DNA of 30,335 nt, from assembly GCA_013152695.1 (NCBI GenBank), contig JAADFV010000092.1, forward strand, positions 1-30,335. The letters are read 5' to 3'. The notes under the pieces are model-generated. The model had not been told where the DNA came from, ran no database searches, and worked only from the letters and a program-made list of their open reading frames with translations. The stretch's first letter is position 1; each line of letters begins with the position of its first letter. The stretch is from Chloroflexota bacterium (GTDB lineage: Bacteria; Chloroflexota; Anaerolineae; J102). Both the position numbers and the translations under genes were made by a program. Below, piece by piece: positions 16,625 to 24,953 of the stretch.

Positions 16625-17392
16625 TTACAACGCCGCCGCCAGTTTTGGCAAAATCTGGGCTACGTCCCCGTGGAGCAATACATCTGCGAGATGATCGTAC
16701 GGTGTCATCCCGAAATTGACGATAATCAAACGGGCACCACTACGTACAGCCAGGGCCGGTAGGTCTGCCGCAGGCAAAACCTCGAGGGAGGAACCGGCAA
16801 CGAGGATGACATCTGAGTGGAGAGCAGCTTCTTGGGCACGTACGATAGCTTGCTCGGCCAGGGGCTCACCAAAAAGAACGACATCAGGCTTGAGAGGAGC
16901 GCCACATTGAGGACAGTGAGGAACTGACAGCTGCTTGAGAAGCTGAGGAATGTACGGTTTAGCGTCGGTTTGAAAATTACAATCGATACAAGAGATAGTG
17001 CGTAAGTGCCCGTGTACCTCGATCACTGCCTTCGAACCGGCACGTTGATGCAAGCCATCGATATTTTGTGTAATCAAAGTTGTAATGAGACCGCGGCGTT
17101 CCATCTCGGCAAGAGCCATGTGGGCAGGGTTCGGCTGGGCATCGAGTATTTTTTCGGCCAGAGGTCTGATCCAGTTATAGAAACGTTCCGGCTTTTCGCG
17201 AAATCCCCAAATCGAAGCCACTTCGAAGGGATTGACCTGACTCCAAAGACTACTGGCATTGGAACGGAAATCAGGAATACCCGAAGGCGTAGAAATCCCA
17301 GCACCTGTCAAGACCACTGTGCTGTTAGATGAACGCAGTAACTGAATTGCCTGGTTGAGTTTGGTGGAATCGATTTTTCTTCGTCGCAACAC
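16625..17392 (-). CDS. cobB: SIR2-family NAD-dependent protein deacylase
   Basis: 255 residues, full length. It removes acyl groups from protein lysines using NAD+. NAD-binding GAGISTPSGIPDFR (30-43), TQNIDGLH (108-115), catalytic His127 in VHGH, four zinc cysteines (135, 138, 160, 163) and GSSLEV (200-205) are all present. The Tyr/Arg pair that marks desuccinylases (AxxLYxxR type) is not seen after the DFR motif, so deacetylase activity is more likely. The start is GTG at 17392 with AAGGA about 9 bases upstream; a TTG next to it is an alternative. A promoter is seen at 17434-17463. It is divergent from the phosphatidyltransferase. Confidence 0.94.
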   Translation of the reverse strand: MLRRRKIDSTKLNQAIQLLRSSNSTVVLTGAGISTPSGIPDFRSNASSLWSQVNPFEVASIWGFREKPERFYNWIRPLAEKILDAQPNPAHMALAEMERRGLITTLITQNIDGLHQRAGSKAVIEVHGHLRTISCIDCNFQTDAKPYIPQLLKQLSVPHCPQCGAPLKPDVVLFGEPLAEQAIVRAQEAALHSDVILVAGSSLEVLPAADLPALAVRSGARLIIVNFGMTPYDHLADVLLHGDVAQILPKLAAAL

Positions 17393-17433
17393 GTGAAAGT
17401 ATCCTTAATTGTTTTGGCAGCGATTACTCTCTT

Positions 17434-17463
17434 ATTGTACACTACCATCATTCACCTTGTCAG
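17434..17463 (-). promoter_or_regulatory. Sigma-70-type promoter for the sirtuin gene
   Basis: On the minus strand, CTGACA (-35) and TACAAT (-10) are separated by 18 bp. A small inverted repeat (GTCAG/CTGAC, 17459-17474) overlaps the -35 and could be an operator (inference). The start codon is about 42 bases downstream of the -10. Confidence 0.55.
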
Positions 17464-17585
17464 GATTATCTGACCATGACGATGGCTCTTGTTGACATCA
17501 AAAACAGCATGTTGTTCCGGCTGATGACAAGCCGACTTTTCTTCTACACGCTTTTCTTCACAACACGTTCACATAGGACAATGGT

Positions 17586-18167
17586 ATGATCAGTGATTGG
17601 GGACGGAAACATTCGAAATTCATTCTCGAACCTATTGCAGATATCTTTCTCAAGCTACATTTTACGCCCAACCGTATTACACTTTTGGGTTTGATCATTA
17701 CTTTTTTTGTGGGTTATCTTGTGGTGACAGACCACCTCCTGGCAGCAGGGTTGTTATATGTAATTGGTGCAGGCGCCGATGCCGTCGATGGCACTGTCGC
17801 CCGCCGTATCGGTATCAAGAACGCTTTTGGGGCATTTTGGGATAGTACCCTGGACCGTTTAGGAGAAACTTTGGTGATTGCGGCGCTGGGTTACCGCGCT
17901 GCTCTTAGCGGCGATACTCTCACCGTCCTCCTTGCTTTCTCGTCCCTCGTTACCAGCTATCTTGTAAGCTATACCCGTGCCCGTGCCGAAGGTTTAGATC
18001 TGGAATGTAAGGTGGGAATTGGCACCAGGGTGGAGCGTTTTCTCATTATGCTGCTCGCCCTGCTTTTTCAACAACCGACCATTGGCCTGGCTGTGATCAC
18101 CCTTGTTGCAGGAATCACCGTATTGCAACGTATTTATGCTGTGTGGCAACAGACTCGCCAGACATAA
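17586..18167 (+). CDS. CDP-alcohol phosphatidyltransferase, possibly inositol-phosphate type
   Basis: 193 residues with about six membrane helices. It joins a CDP-diacylglycerol-type donor to a polar alcohol in membrane-lipid synthesis. The complete family motif is present: Asp65, Asp68-Gly69, Ala72-Arg73, Gly82, Asp86, Asp90. The segment SYTRARAEGLDLECKVGIGT (about 128-147) followed by RVERF is closer to phosphatidylinositol-phosphate/archaetidylinositol-phosphate synthases than to PgsA or PssA, but the alcohol cannot be fixed from sequence alone. The start is the ATG at 17586; an ATG five bases earlier is closed by TGA after one codon. The ribosome site is weak (AGGAC). It is the first gene of a plus-strand group. 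Confidence 0.9.
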   Translation: MISDWGRKHSKFILEPIADIFLKLHFTPNRITLLGLIITFFVGYLVVTDHLLAAGLLYVIGAGADAVDGTVARRIGIKNAFGAFWDSTLDRLGETLVIAALGYRAALSGDTLTVLLAFSSLVTSYLVSYTRARAEGLDLECKVGIGTRVERFLIMLLALLFQQPTIGLAVITLVAGITVLQRIYAVWQQTRQT

Positions 18168-18326
18168 TACCGGCTTGCGCTGATACCCCACCCATCTTCT
18201 GGCCTGTATGCTTGGTACGGCCTGTGAGTTCGATCCGAACGCCTGTCCCGATGATACGGCCAGCAGGCCTGAGGTCCGAAAACAATTGTTTGTACTCGCC
18301 TGATAACAACGAGGAGTGTTACCACC

Positions 18327-19310
18327 ATGAACTATCGTACTTTTGGTCGAACCGGTTGGAAGGTATCTGAAATCGGATTTGGAGCCTGGGCCATTGGCGG
18401 CTCCTGGGGTGCTGTCAGCGAAGAGAACGCCATGCGCACCCTGCATCGTGCTCTCGACCTGGGGATCAACTTTTTTGATACCGCTGATGTCTATGGTGAT
18501 GGCCGGAGTGAGCGTCTGATTGCTCGTCTGCGTCGTGAACGCTCAGAACCCTTTTACGTTGTCACCAAAGCGGGCCGGCGCCTTGATCCCCATACAGCTG
18601 ACGGCTACAACAAAGACAACCTCAATCGCTTTATCGAACGTAGTCTGCGTAACCTGGAAACCGACTGCCTTGACCTCGTGCAGCTGCACTGTCCCCCCAC
18701 CGAAGTCTATTATCGCCCCGAAGTCTTTGCCGTCCTCGATGATCTGGTGGCAGCCGGGAAAATCAAGCACTATGGGGTTAGTGTCGAAAAGGTGGAAGAA
18801 GCGCTCAAAGCTATCGAGTATCCAGGTGTAAAAAGCGTACAGATCATCTTCAATATGTTCCGTCATCGCCCGACAGAACTCTTCTTTCCCCAGGCCCAAA
18901 AACGCCAGATCGCGATCATCGCCCGCGTTCCCCTGGCCTCAGGTCTGCTTACCGGCAAAATGACACCGCAAACCACCTTTGCCCCCGATGATCATCGCCA
19001 ATTCAATCGCCAGGGTGAAGCATTTGATGTCGGCGAAACCTTCAGCGGTGTGCCTTACGAAGTCGGCCTCGAAGCTGTCGAAGAAATCCGCGCCCTGGTA
19101 CCCGAAAATGCGAACATGGCACAACTGGCTTTGCGCTGGATTTTAATGTTCGATGCCATCAGCACCGTCATTCCTGGAGCCAAGAATCCCGAACAAGTAG
19201 AAAGCAACACTGCCGCCACCGATCTTCCTCCTCTCACCGCGACACAAATGGCGAAAGTGCGCGATATTTATGACCGTAAAATTCGTCCCCACGTTCATCA
19301 TCGTTGGTAA
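18327..19310 (+). CDS. Aldo/keto reductase (first copy)
   Basis: 327 residues, a TIM-barrel NADPH-dependent oxidoreductase. The catalytic tetrad is complete: Asp51 and Tyr56 in FFDTADVYGDG, Lys81 in VVTKAG and His121 in QLHCPP. IPGAKNPEQVESN near residues 282-294 is the cofactor-binding end. GAGGAG lies 10 bases before the ATG. The substrate is unknown. The 159 bp upstream show no gene and no clear promoter. The gene ends 6 bp before the aminopeptidase start, so the two are likely co-transcribed. A second aldo/keto reductase lies at 27049. Confidence 0.94.
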   Translation: MNYRTFGRTGWKVSEIGFGAWAIGGSWGAVSEENAMRTLHRALDLGINFFDTADVYGDGRSERLIARLRRERSEPFYVVTKAGRRLDPHTADGYNKDNLNRFIERSLRNLETDCLDLVQLHCPPTEVYYRPEVFAVLDDLVAAGKIKHYGVSVEKVEEALKAIEYPGVKSVQIIFNMFRHRPTELFFPQAQKRQIAIIARVPLASGLLTGKMTPQTTFAPDDHRQFNRQGEAFDVGETFSGVPYEVGLEAVEEIRALVPENANMAQLALRWILMFDAISTVIPGAKNPEQVESNTAATDLPPLTATQMAKVRDIYDRKIRPHVHHRW

Positions 19311-19316
19311 CCTTTC

Positions 19317-20819
19317 ATGAAAACCGATATTCGTCAAGCCAATATCAGCGAAATCGCAGTTGATCTTATCATCGTCAACCTCTTTGCCGGCGTACGAACG
19401 CCCGGAGGCGCTACCGGTGCGGTTGACAAAGCCCTGGGTGGCCGCATTTCAGAGCTCATCGCCTTGGGTGATTGTCGCGGCAAACTGGGTGATACCACGT
19501 TTCTCTACACTCACGGCGCCCTTCCCACACCCCGAGTCCTTGTCGTAGGCCTGGGCGAACGGGATAGCTTCGATATCCATGCTGTGCGCACGGCCAGTGC
19601 CAAAGCGATAGCTCAAGCCAACAAAAATGGCGTCAAGACCGTCGCCACAGTTGTGCATGGCGCCGGCCTTGGTGGTCTCGAACCGGCCCTTGCGGCCGAG
19701 GCTGTGATCGAAGCCAGCCTGCTCGAAAGCTACCGTATGCCCCGGCAGAGCAGTGATGGTGGGGAACAGAATCGAGTCGAGGAACTGATTCTTGTCGAAT
19801 ACAATGCGGCACAACTGCCAGAGCTTGCTCGAGGCCTGAAAAATGGCCGTATCATTGCCGACAGCGTCATTCTTGCCCGCGATCTCGAGGCTCAACCCGC
19901 CAACATCGCCACTCCCACCATGATCGCCGACACCGCCCGCCAGATGGCAGCAGATGTGGGGCTCAAATGCACGGTTTTGGGGCAGAGTGAGATGGAAGCC
20001 CTGGGTATGGGTATCCTCTTGGCCGTGGCTAAGGGCAGCGACCAGCCACCACAATTCGTTATTCTCGAACACAATGCAGATCGCGCCGAGGAACTACCTA
20101 CCGTGGTGCTGGTGGGCAAAGGCGTCACCTTCGATACCGGTGGTTATAGCCTCAAGCCAACAACAGACATGTGGTACATGAAGGATGATATGACCGGTGC
20201 CGCCGATGTCATCGCCACCTTACGCGCCGCCGCCCTCCTGGATGTGCCTTTGCATGTGGTGGGCCTGGCACCCCTGACCGAGAATACGATCAATGGCGGG
20301 GCGCAGAAGCCCGGCGATGTCTATACCGGTATGACCGGTAAGACCATGGAGGTCATCTCTACCGATGCCGAAGGCCGTATGATTCTTGCCGATGCCCTCG
20401 CCTATGCTGCTCGCTACAAAGCCGATGCCGTGATCGATATTGCCACACTCACCGGTGCCATCGGCATTGCCCTGGGGCCCCAGGCTGCCGGTCTTTTCAG
20501 CGAAGAAGAAACACTACGCGATCGGCTCCTGGCTGCCTCTGCCGCCAGCGGTGAGCGTCTCTGGCCGATGCCCATGTTCGCAGAGTATGCCGAGGCGATC
20601 CGTAGCGATTTTGCCGATGTGAAAAACTCTACGGCCCCGATCAAAAGAGCGGGCGTTAGCACCAGTGCCAAGTTTCTGCAACATTTTACCGAAGACTATC
20701 CCTGGGCGCATCTCGATATTGCCAGTATGGCCTGGACGAAAAAAGCACGCCCCATGTATCCTAAAGGTGCCAGTGCCTTCGGTGTACGTCTGCTCGTCCA
20801 ACTTTTGCGTAGCTGGTAG
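19317..20819 (+). CDS. pepA: Leucyl aminopeptidase, M17 family
   Basis: 500 residues, a cytosolic two-metal exopeptidase that removes N-terminal residues from peptides. The active site is complete: Lys268 and Asp273 in GKGVTFDTGG, Lys280, Asp291 in KDDMTGAA, and Asp350, Glu352 and Arg354 in STDAEGR. The family signature is usually NTDAEGR, so Ser replaces Asn here. The N-terminal regulatory domain covers about 1-165. No good Shine-Dalgarno sequence precedes the ATG; it follows the reductase stop by 6 bp, so coupling is likely. The thioesterase gene follows after 10 bp. Confidence 0.95.
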   Translation: MKTDIRQANISEIAVDLIIVNLFAGVRTPGGATGAVDKALGGRISELIALGDCRGKLGDTTFLYTHGALPTPRVLVVGLGERDSFDIHAVRTASAKAIAQANKNGVKTVATVVHGAGLGGLEPALAAEAVIEASLLESYRMPRQSSDGGEQNRVEELILVEYNAAQLPELARGLKNGRIIADSVILARDLEAQPANIATPTMIADTARQMAADVGLKCTVLGQSEMEALGMGILLAVAKGSDQPPQFVILEHNADRAEELPTVVLVGKGVTFDTGGYSLKPTTDMWYMKDDMTGAADVIATLRAAALLDVPLHVVGLAPLTENTINGGAQKPGDVYTGMTGKTMEVISTDAEGRMILADALAYAARYKADAVIDIATLTGAIGIALGPQAAGLFSEEETLRDRLLAASAASGERLWPMPMFAEYAEAIRSDFADVKNSTAPIKRAGVSTSAKFLQHFTEDYPWAHLDIASMAWTKKARPMYPKGASAFGVRLLVQLLRSW

Positions 20820-20829
20820 AGGAGTAACC

Positions 20830-21264
20830 ATGACCGACCTTTTAGCCGATTACCCCAGCATTTACGAAACCGATGTGGCCTGGGGTGAAATGGATGCATT
20901 TCAGCATGTCAACAATGCAGTTTACATTCGTTATTTCGAGAGTGCCCGCATCTTGTACTTCCGTCACACGCCGATGATGCAGGAAATGGAAGCCACCGGC
21001 ATCGGACCGATATTGCATAGCATCTCCTGCCGTTATCGTTTCCCCCTCACCTATCCCGACCGAATACGCGTTGGCGTACGCGTCCTGGAACTCGGTGAAG
21101 ATCGCCTCACGGTACACCATCGCCTGCTCAGTGTGCAGCATGAACGTATCGCCGCCGACGGCGAAGCTACAATTGTTATGTTCGATTACCGGCATAATCG
21201 AAAAGCAGCCATTTCCCCATCTTTACGCGCCGCTATCGCCCGGATGGAAGGGTGGGAAGACTAA
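20830..21264 (+). CDS. Acyl-CoA thioesterase, 4HBT/YbgC-type hotdog protein
   Basis: 144 residues, the usual size. The ATG at 20830 has GAGGAG 5 bases upstream; upstream in-frame codons overlap the aminopeptidase and are rejected. The motif EMDAFQHVNNAVYIRYFE (20-37) holds the catalytic Asp22 and the HVNN block of the 4HBT family. Such enzymes hydrolyse acyl-CoA or acyl-ACP thioesters. The substrate is unknown. It ends the plus-strand group and converges on fabH across a large hairpin. Confidence 0.93.
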   Translation: MTDLLADYPSIYETDVAWGEMDAFQHVNNAVYIRYFESARILYFRHTPMMQEMEATGIGPILHSISCRYRFPLTYPDRIRVGVRVLELGEDRLTVHHRLLSVQHERIAADGEATIVMFDYRHNRKAAISPSLRAAIARMEGWED

Positions 21265-21284
21265 CGAAAAGCGGTAACTTGTGC

Positions 21285-21336
21285 GTGATGCGTGGTGCTG
21301 CTCATGACGGTTCAGACCTCAGCACCCACGCATCAC
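21285..21336. terminator. Long hairpin between convergent thioesterase and fabH genes
   Basis: GTGATGCGTGGTGCTG (21285-21300) pairs with CAGCACCCACGCATCAC (21320-21336) over 16 bp with one bulged base and a 19-base loop. It lies 20 bases after one stop and 8 bases before the other, so it fits a shared bidirectional terminator. Strong U-tracts are missing on both sides. Confidence 0.6.
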
Positions 21337-21343
21337 CAGCATC

Positions 21344-22531
21344 CTACTTCTTCAGACGTTTTCTCACGCCTTTGCGGAAGGTGTAAAGGGGTAACATCAG
21401 CGACATCGCTGCATCTGAGGCTTTGGCACGAGCCTGAACCTGCATGCGCCAGGCGGCGGCACGCATACGCTGCGCCTGTTGCCGCATGGATTCAGGTACC
21501 GGCCAGTTGGTGACAAGGATGGGCTCCTCGCTGATCTCCGCGCCCTGCCATTGCCAGACAGTGGCAGCATAAGTAAGACCGGCACCAAACGCCACCATGA
21601 CCACGGTGTCACCAGGTTGAATGCGGCCTGCATCCAAAGCTTCGGCCAGGGCAATGGGCACAGATGCCGCTGAAGTATTACCATAACGGTCAAGATTAAC
21701 GACGACTTTATCTTTGGAGATGCCCAACCGCCTTATCGCCAGCTCGATAATGCGTTCATTGGCCTGATGGGGAATCAGCAAGTCGACGTCATCAATGGTA
21801 AGACCAGCATCAGCCAAAACTTGTGTAACAGCATCGGTCATGACCCGCGTGGCGAACTTGAACACCTGGCGCCCATTCATGCGTAATTTATGATCTTTGC
21901 GTGCCAGGGTCTCTTCGGTAATTTGCGCATGGCTACCGATACCCGGCACGATCAGGGCGTCCCAACCCGAACCTTCTGACCCTAACAACATACTCTGGAG
22001 GCCCCCAGGTGTTTCGCTGCGACTGACGACTACAGCCCCGGCGCCATCACCAAAAAGGACACAGGTGTTGCGATCCTCCCAGTCGACGGCATAGCTCAGG
22101 GTCTCGGCGCCAATGACCAGGACATGTTCGTAGACGCCGGTTTGCACAAATTGTGCCGCTGTAATCAGACTGTACAAGAAGCCGGTGCATCCTGCCACCA
22201 GGGTCATTGCACCGGCTTTCGTAGCTCCCAAACGGTCTTCGAGCATGCTAGAAGCAGGGGGACAAAGATAATCGGGGGTCGATGTTCCCAGAATGATTAG
22301 ACCGAGATCGGCCGCATCAACACCGGCCCTCTCAAGTGCTTGATAAGCTGCATGCATGGACTGATCCACCGTGGCCTCTCCCTCCGCAACAATGTGGCGT
22401 TCGCGAATCCCCGTACGCGTACGGATCCATTCATCACTCGTGTCCACCATCTGGGCCAAGTCATCATTCGTCAACACTTTTTTTGGGGCATACATCCCCC
22501 AGCCAGAGATCTTGCTGTAATAAGTGCTCAT
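21344..22531 (-). CDS. fabH: 3-oxoacyl-ACP synthase III (FabH) with C-terminal extension
   Basis: 395 residues from the ATG at 22531-22529, chosen for AAGGAG 6 bases upstream; a longer reading adds 18 residues from leader sequence. It condenses an acyl-CoA starter with malonyl-ACP to begin fatty-acid synthesis. The triad is Cys115 (VAGCTGF), His255 (PHQANER) and Asn285 (GNTSAAS). FGDGAGAVVV (160-169) is also typical. The family usually ends near residue 330. Here about 65 more residues follow, helical, rich in Ala, Arg and Gln, and ending RKGVRKRLKK, perhaps for membrane or partner contact. A promoter is seen at 22621-22649. No other fab genes adjoin; fabF is 2.5 kb away on the other strand. 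Confidence 0.94.
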   Translation of the reverse strand: MSTYYSKISGWGMYAPKKVLTNDDLAQMVDTSDEWIRTRTGIRERHIVAEGEATVDQSMHAAYQALERAGVDAADLGLIILGTSTPDYLCPPASSMLEDRLGATKAGAMTLVAGCTGFLYSLITAAQFVQTGVYEHVLVIGAETLSYAVDWEDRNTCVLFGDGAGAVVVSRSETPGGLQSMLLGSEGSGWDALIVPGIGSHAQITEETLARKDHKLRMNGRQVFKFATRVMTDAVTQVLADAGLTIDDVDLLIPHQANERIIELAIRRLGISKDKVVVNLDRYGNTSAASVPIALAEALDAGRIQPGDTVVMVAFGAGLTYAATVWQWQGAEISEEPILVTNWPVPESMRQQAQRMRAAAWRMQVQARAKASDAAMSLMLPLYTFRKGVRKRLKK

Positions 22532-22620
22532 AAAAATCTCCTTGTCTCTATGAAGTGTGTGGAGGAAAATAAAAAAATAATACAAAAAATATGCACGCCG
22601 TTGTGCCCAAAAACCTGTTC

Positions 22621-22649
22621 ATTCTATCGTGTTTCCTCAAGATGCTCAA
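22621..22649 (-). promoter_or_regulatory. Sigma-70-type promoter for fabH
   Basis: On the minus strand, TTGAGC (-35) and TAGAAT (-10) have a 17-bp spacer. The predicted transcript begins near 22614, giving a leader of about 83 bases that contains U-rich stretches before AAGGAG. No known riboswitch fold was recognised in the leader. Confidence 0.65.
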
Positions 22650-22787
22650 ATCGTGGCGCGCGGGATACCACTATTCTCCATATTCAATTAAGTCAGTGGG
22701 CGAGAGTTCCTTACCGGTAATTAGGACTGCATCAGGCGATTTTTACTCCCCCATGCGCGACCTTATGGACTTAGGCAGGTTGAGAGT

Positions 22788-23168
22788 TTATGCTGCCAGA
22801 CCGATATCTTCGACAGGTGAACGCCGGCTACGTCGCCAAAAAGCATAAACCCCCACCACAGATGCTGTACCCAAGGCTGCTACTGGCACCCACCATACAC
22901 GTCGCGTTGGTGCCGGAGCTGGCTCGAAACCAAGCGTATCCTGAGCATGGCGGCGCCTGGCCTCTGCCAATAAATGCTGTTTTAATTCCGATCGAAAACG
23001 AGACGAAGGTGATACCGGCTGCAAAGTAGCCCATAACAAACGTATTAACTGAAACAGAGGTGTCATCTCGTCGGCTGTCTGTTCGACAAAGCGACTCTGG
23101 GCTTCGTTGTTCGTCTGTAGGGCTTCGAAATAGCGGTCAAGCCAGGGAGAATACCGATGATTACGCAT
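22788..23168 (-). CDS. Small one-helix membrane protein, possible sigma-factor partner
   Basis: 126 residues and no firm family. The first 75 residues are predicted helical and end with LLWATLQPVSPSSRFRSELK (44-63), followed by QHLLAEARRR. Similar Leu/Arg-rich blocks occur in small proteins near sigma factors in Chloroflexota and Actinobacteria (from memory). A Pro-rich hinge (about 82-88) and one membrane helix (91-111) follow, then a basic tail. It lies third after an ECF sigma factor and DegV on the same strand, so a regulator of that sigma factor is a reasonable but unproven idea. No zinc-binding HxxxCxxC motif is present. The ATG has no visible Shine-Dalgarno sequence; an in-frame stop just upstream excludes a longer start. 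Confidence 0.65.
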   Translation of the reverse strand: MRNHRYSPWLDRYFEALQTNNEAQSRFVEQTADEMTPLFQLIRLLWATLQPVSPSSRFRSELKQHLLAEARRRHAQDTLGFEPAPAPTRRVWWVPVAALGTASVVGVYAFWRRSRRSPVEDIGLAA

Positions 23169-23176
23169 GGGACATT

Positions 23177-23292
23177 AGAAGGAGTAGGAGCAAGAAGAAG
23201 GGAGTAGAAAGCAGGAAGAAGGAAAACGGGAGACGGAAGATTGTGGTGAGGGAAGCAGGAAGTAGGAAAAGGGAAGCAGGGAGTAAGGAGAA
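23177..23292. repeat. Purine-rich low-complexity tract
   Basis: About 115 bases of the plus strand are close to 90% purine. Imperfect 20-base units recur, for example GGAAGCAGGAAGTAGGA (23251) and GGAAGCAGGGAGTAAGGA (23272). It is noncoding, between DegV and the small membrane protein. Such tracts can form triplex DNA. Confidence 0.75.
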
Positions 23293-23332
23293 TTTCGAAA
23301 TTCGGATTTTGGATTTCGGATTGTTAATTTCG
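23291..23332. repeat. Short array of TTTCGGATT-like words
   Basis: The words TTTCGAAATTCGGATT, TTGGATTTCGGATTG and TAATTTCGG follow each other directly after the purine tract. They form near-tandem 9-10 base units and include a TTTCGAAA palindrome. Similar words recur between genes in several bacterial phyla, from memory; no named family is claimed. Confidence 0.55.
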
Positions 23333-23377
23333 GTGATGTTGGGTTGTCCTGGGGGTGGGCTCTTGGGCCCTTGACCA

Positions 23378-24226
23378 TTACCTGGTCTCGTATGCCACCA
23401 GGCCGACGGTGCCAGGACCGAGATGAACAGCGACAGAGGTGGCAAGGGTGGTGATGAGGGGTTCTCCGCAGTTCAAGTGTTCCTGGGCCAGGGCCGCCAG
23501 GGTTTGCGCGGCCGCGGGCGCTTGGGCGTGCACGACGGCCAGGCGGATGGGATGATTACCCACACGATCGACCATCATTTCGACGAGACGGCGCACTGCA
23601 CGAGTGCGTGTACGCACACGTTCACCGGCAATTAGCTCTCCATCTTGAAGCACGATCAAGGGCTTGATCTTCAACAGGGAAGCTACGGCCGAACCGAGAG
23701 CACTGATGCGGCCGCTCATGACTGCATATTTGAGCGTCTCAGGCGTAAGAAAGAGATGGATGCCGTCACGAATTTCTCGCAAACGTTGCATCACAGCCTC
23801 GAGTGATGCTCCGCCATCGATCATATCGATAGCCTCGTCGGCCATAAAGCCGCTCGCAGCTGAACCTGCTTTAGTGTCAAAAGGATGCACTTCTACTTCC
23901 TCTTTTACCATCTCGGCGGCGGTCATGGCCGACTGGTAAGTACCACTCAATTTGGCGGTAACGTGCATCGAAATGATGGCGTCGTAGTCAGGGGCTAAGC
24001 GGCGGTAGAGTTCAGCAAATTCGCTGGGATTGGGTTGAGATGTTTTGGGGAGACTTCCTTCCTCTTCGACACGCCGGTAAAAGGTCGTTTCATCGATATC
24101 GACACCTTCTCGGTAAAAGGTATTGCCGAAACGAATGTGCACGGGAATAATGTGAAGGCGTGGCCATTTTGGCCACTCAGGAGGCATATCAAGAGTCGAA
24201 TCAGATACAATGGCAATCTTGGGCAT
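23378..24226 (-). CDS. DegV-family fatty-acid-binding protein
   Basis: 282 residues, full length. DegV/FakB proteins bind a fatty acid and present it to the kinase FakA, feeding exogenous or recycled fatty acids into phospholipids. Marks are VSDSTLDMP (7-15), KTSQPNPSEF (61-70) with the fatty-acid-carboxylate Thr/Ser, SGTYQSA (94-100) and, further on, FLTPETLKYAVMSGRIS. No FakA gene is in the window. The ATG lies 2 bp after the sigma-factor stop, with AAAGAG inside the sigma gene as ribosome site, so the two are translationally linked. Confidence 0.94.
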   Translation of the reverse strand: MPKIAIVSDSTLDMPPEWPKWPRLHIIPVHIRFGNTFYREGVDIDETTFYRRVEEEGSLPKTSQPNPSEFAELYRRLAPDYDAIISMHVTAKLSGTYQSAMTAAEMVKEEVEVHPFDTKAGSAASGFMADEAIDMIDGGASLEAVMQRLREIRDGIHLFLTPETLKYAVMSGRISALGSAVASLLKIKPLIVLQDGELIAGERVRTRTRAVRRLVEMMVDRVGNHPIRLAVVHAQAPAAAQTLAALAQEHLNCGEPLITTLATSVAVHLGPGTVGLVAYETR

Positions 24227-24228
24227 AC

Positions 24229-24795
24229 TTACAAAATATCTCTTTTTTCTAGATCTTTGCGCAGGGCCTGGAGAGTGCGGTGATAAAGGGATTTGATCGA
24301 GGATTCAGAGCGTCCCATGATCTGGCCAATTTCGACGTTGGATAACCGTTCCACGTACTTCAGCACCAGTAGTTGCTGGCGGTCTTCGGCCAAACGGTGA
24401 ATAGCTTCCAGTAATTCCGAACGGGTTTCCTGCATTTCCGCCGTGACGCTGGGATTACCACGACGAAAACTGGTGAGATTGACATCATCAATAGAAACAA
24501 ACTTCCGACGGGAACGCTGACGATGCCAATTTGCCACCAAATTATGGGCAATACGGTAAAGCCAGGCAGAGAAGGGAAGCCCACGATGCTCATAACTTTC
24601 GATCTTAGCCAGAGCCTGAAAAAAAGTACGGGCGGTCAAGTCTTCCGCTTCCGTGGGATCACTCACCCGATAGTAAATATAATTATAGATTTTATCGACA
24701 TAGCGCTCGTAGAGCTCACCAAAGGCCTCAGGATCGGCTTTGGCGCGCTCGACAAGGGCTTGCTCGGATTCAGGGCTAAAGGGTTGGGTACTCAC
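24229..24795 (-). CDS. ECF-type RNA polymerase sigma factor
   Basis: 188 residues. Region 2 (about 22-90) contains FGELYERYVDKIYNYIYYRV (25-44), then AEDLTARTFFQAL and PFSAWLYRIAHNLVANWHR (74-92). Region 4 (about 128-180) contains LSNVEIGQIMGRSESSIKSL (151-170), then YHRTLQALR. Together these direct RNA polymerase to alternative promoters. The start is GTG at 24795; only a weak GAGAAA lies upstream. The gene is coupled to DegV and followed by a small membrane protein, so the sigma factor may respond to membrane or lipid state (inference). No classic zinc-finger anti-sigma gene follows. Confidence 0.93.
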   Translation of the reverse strand: MSTQPFSPESEQALVERAKADPEAFGELYERYVDKIYNYIYYRVSDPTEAEDLTARTFFQALAKIESYEHRGLPFSAWLYRIAHNLVANWHRQRSRRKFVSIDDVNLTSFRRGNPSVTAEMQETRSELLEAIHRLAEDRQQLLVLKYVERLSNVEIGQIMGRSESSIKSLYHRTLQALRKDLEKRDIL

Positions 24796-24908
24796 TACCG
24801 ATGCTTTTTCTCGGCGGTGTGTATGAATTAAAACACCGCTGCAGAGGGATGGTCGCGATTCGTTGAAACAGAGGCTATTTTAGCATGGCTCAAGATGGGA
24901 ACAAAGCA

Positions 24909-24937
24909 TTGTCAACAAGCGAAGGTTATGCTATGCT
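24909..24937 (+). promoter_or_regulatory. Sigma-70-type promoter for the fabF-lut operon
   Basis: TTGTCA (24909-24914) and TATGCT (24932-24937) have a 17-bp spacer. The transcript would start near 24944 and carry a leader of about 127 bases before fabF. Confidence 0.6.
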
Positions 24938-24953
24938 GTTTTACTATATCATC

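Noticed and set aside
17490..17520. TTGACA box on the plus strand before the phosphatidyltransferase
   Set aside because: The hexamer 17 bp downstream is TTCCGG, which is not a -10 element.
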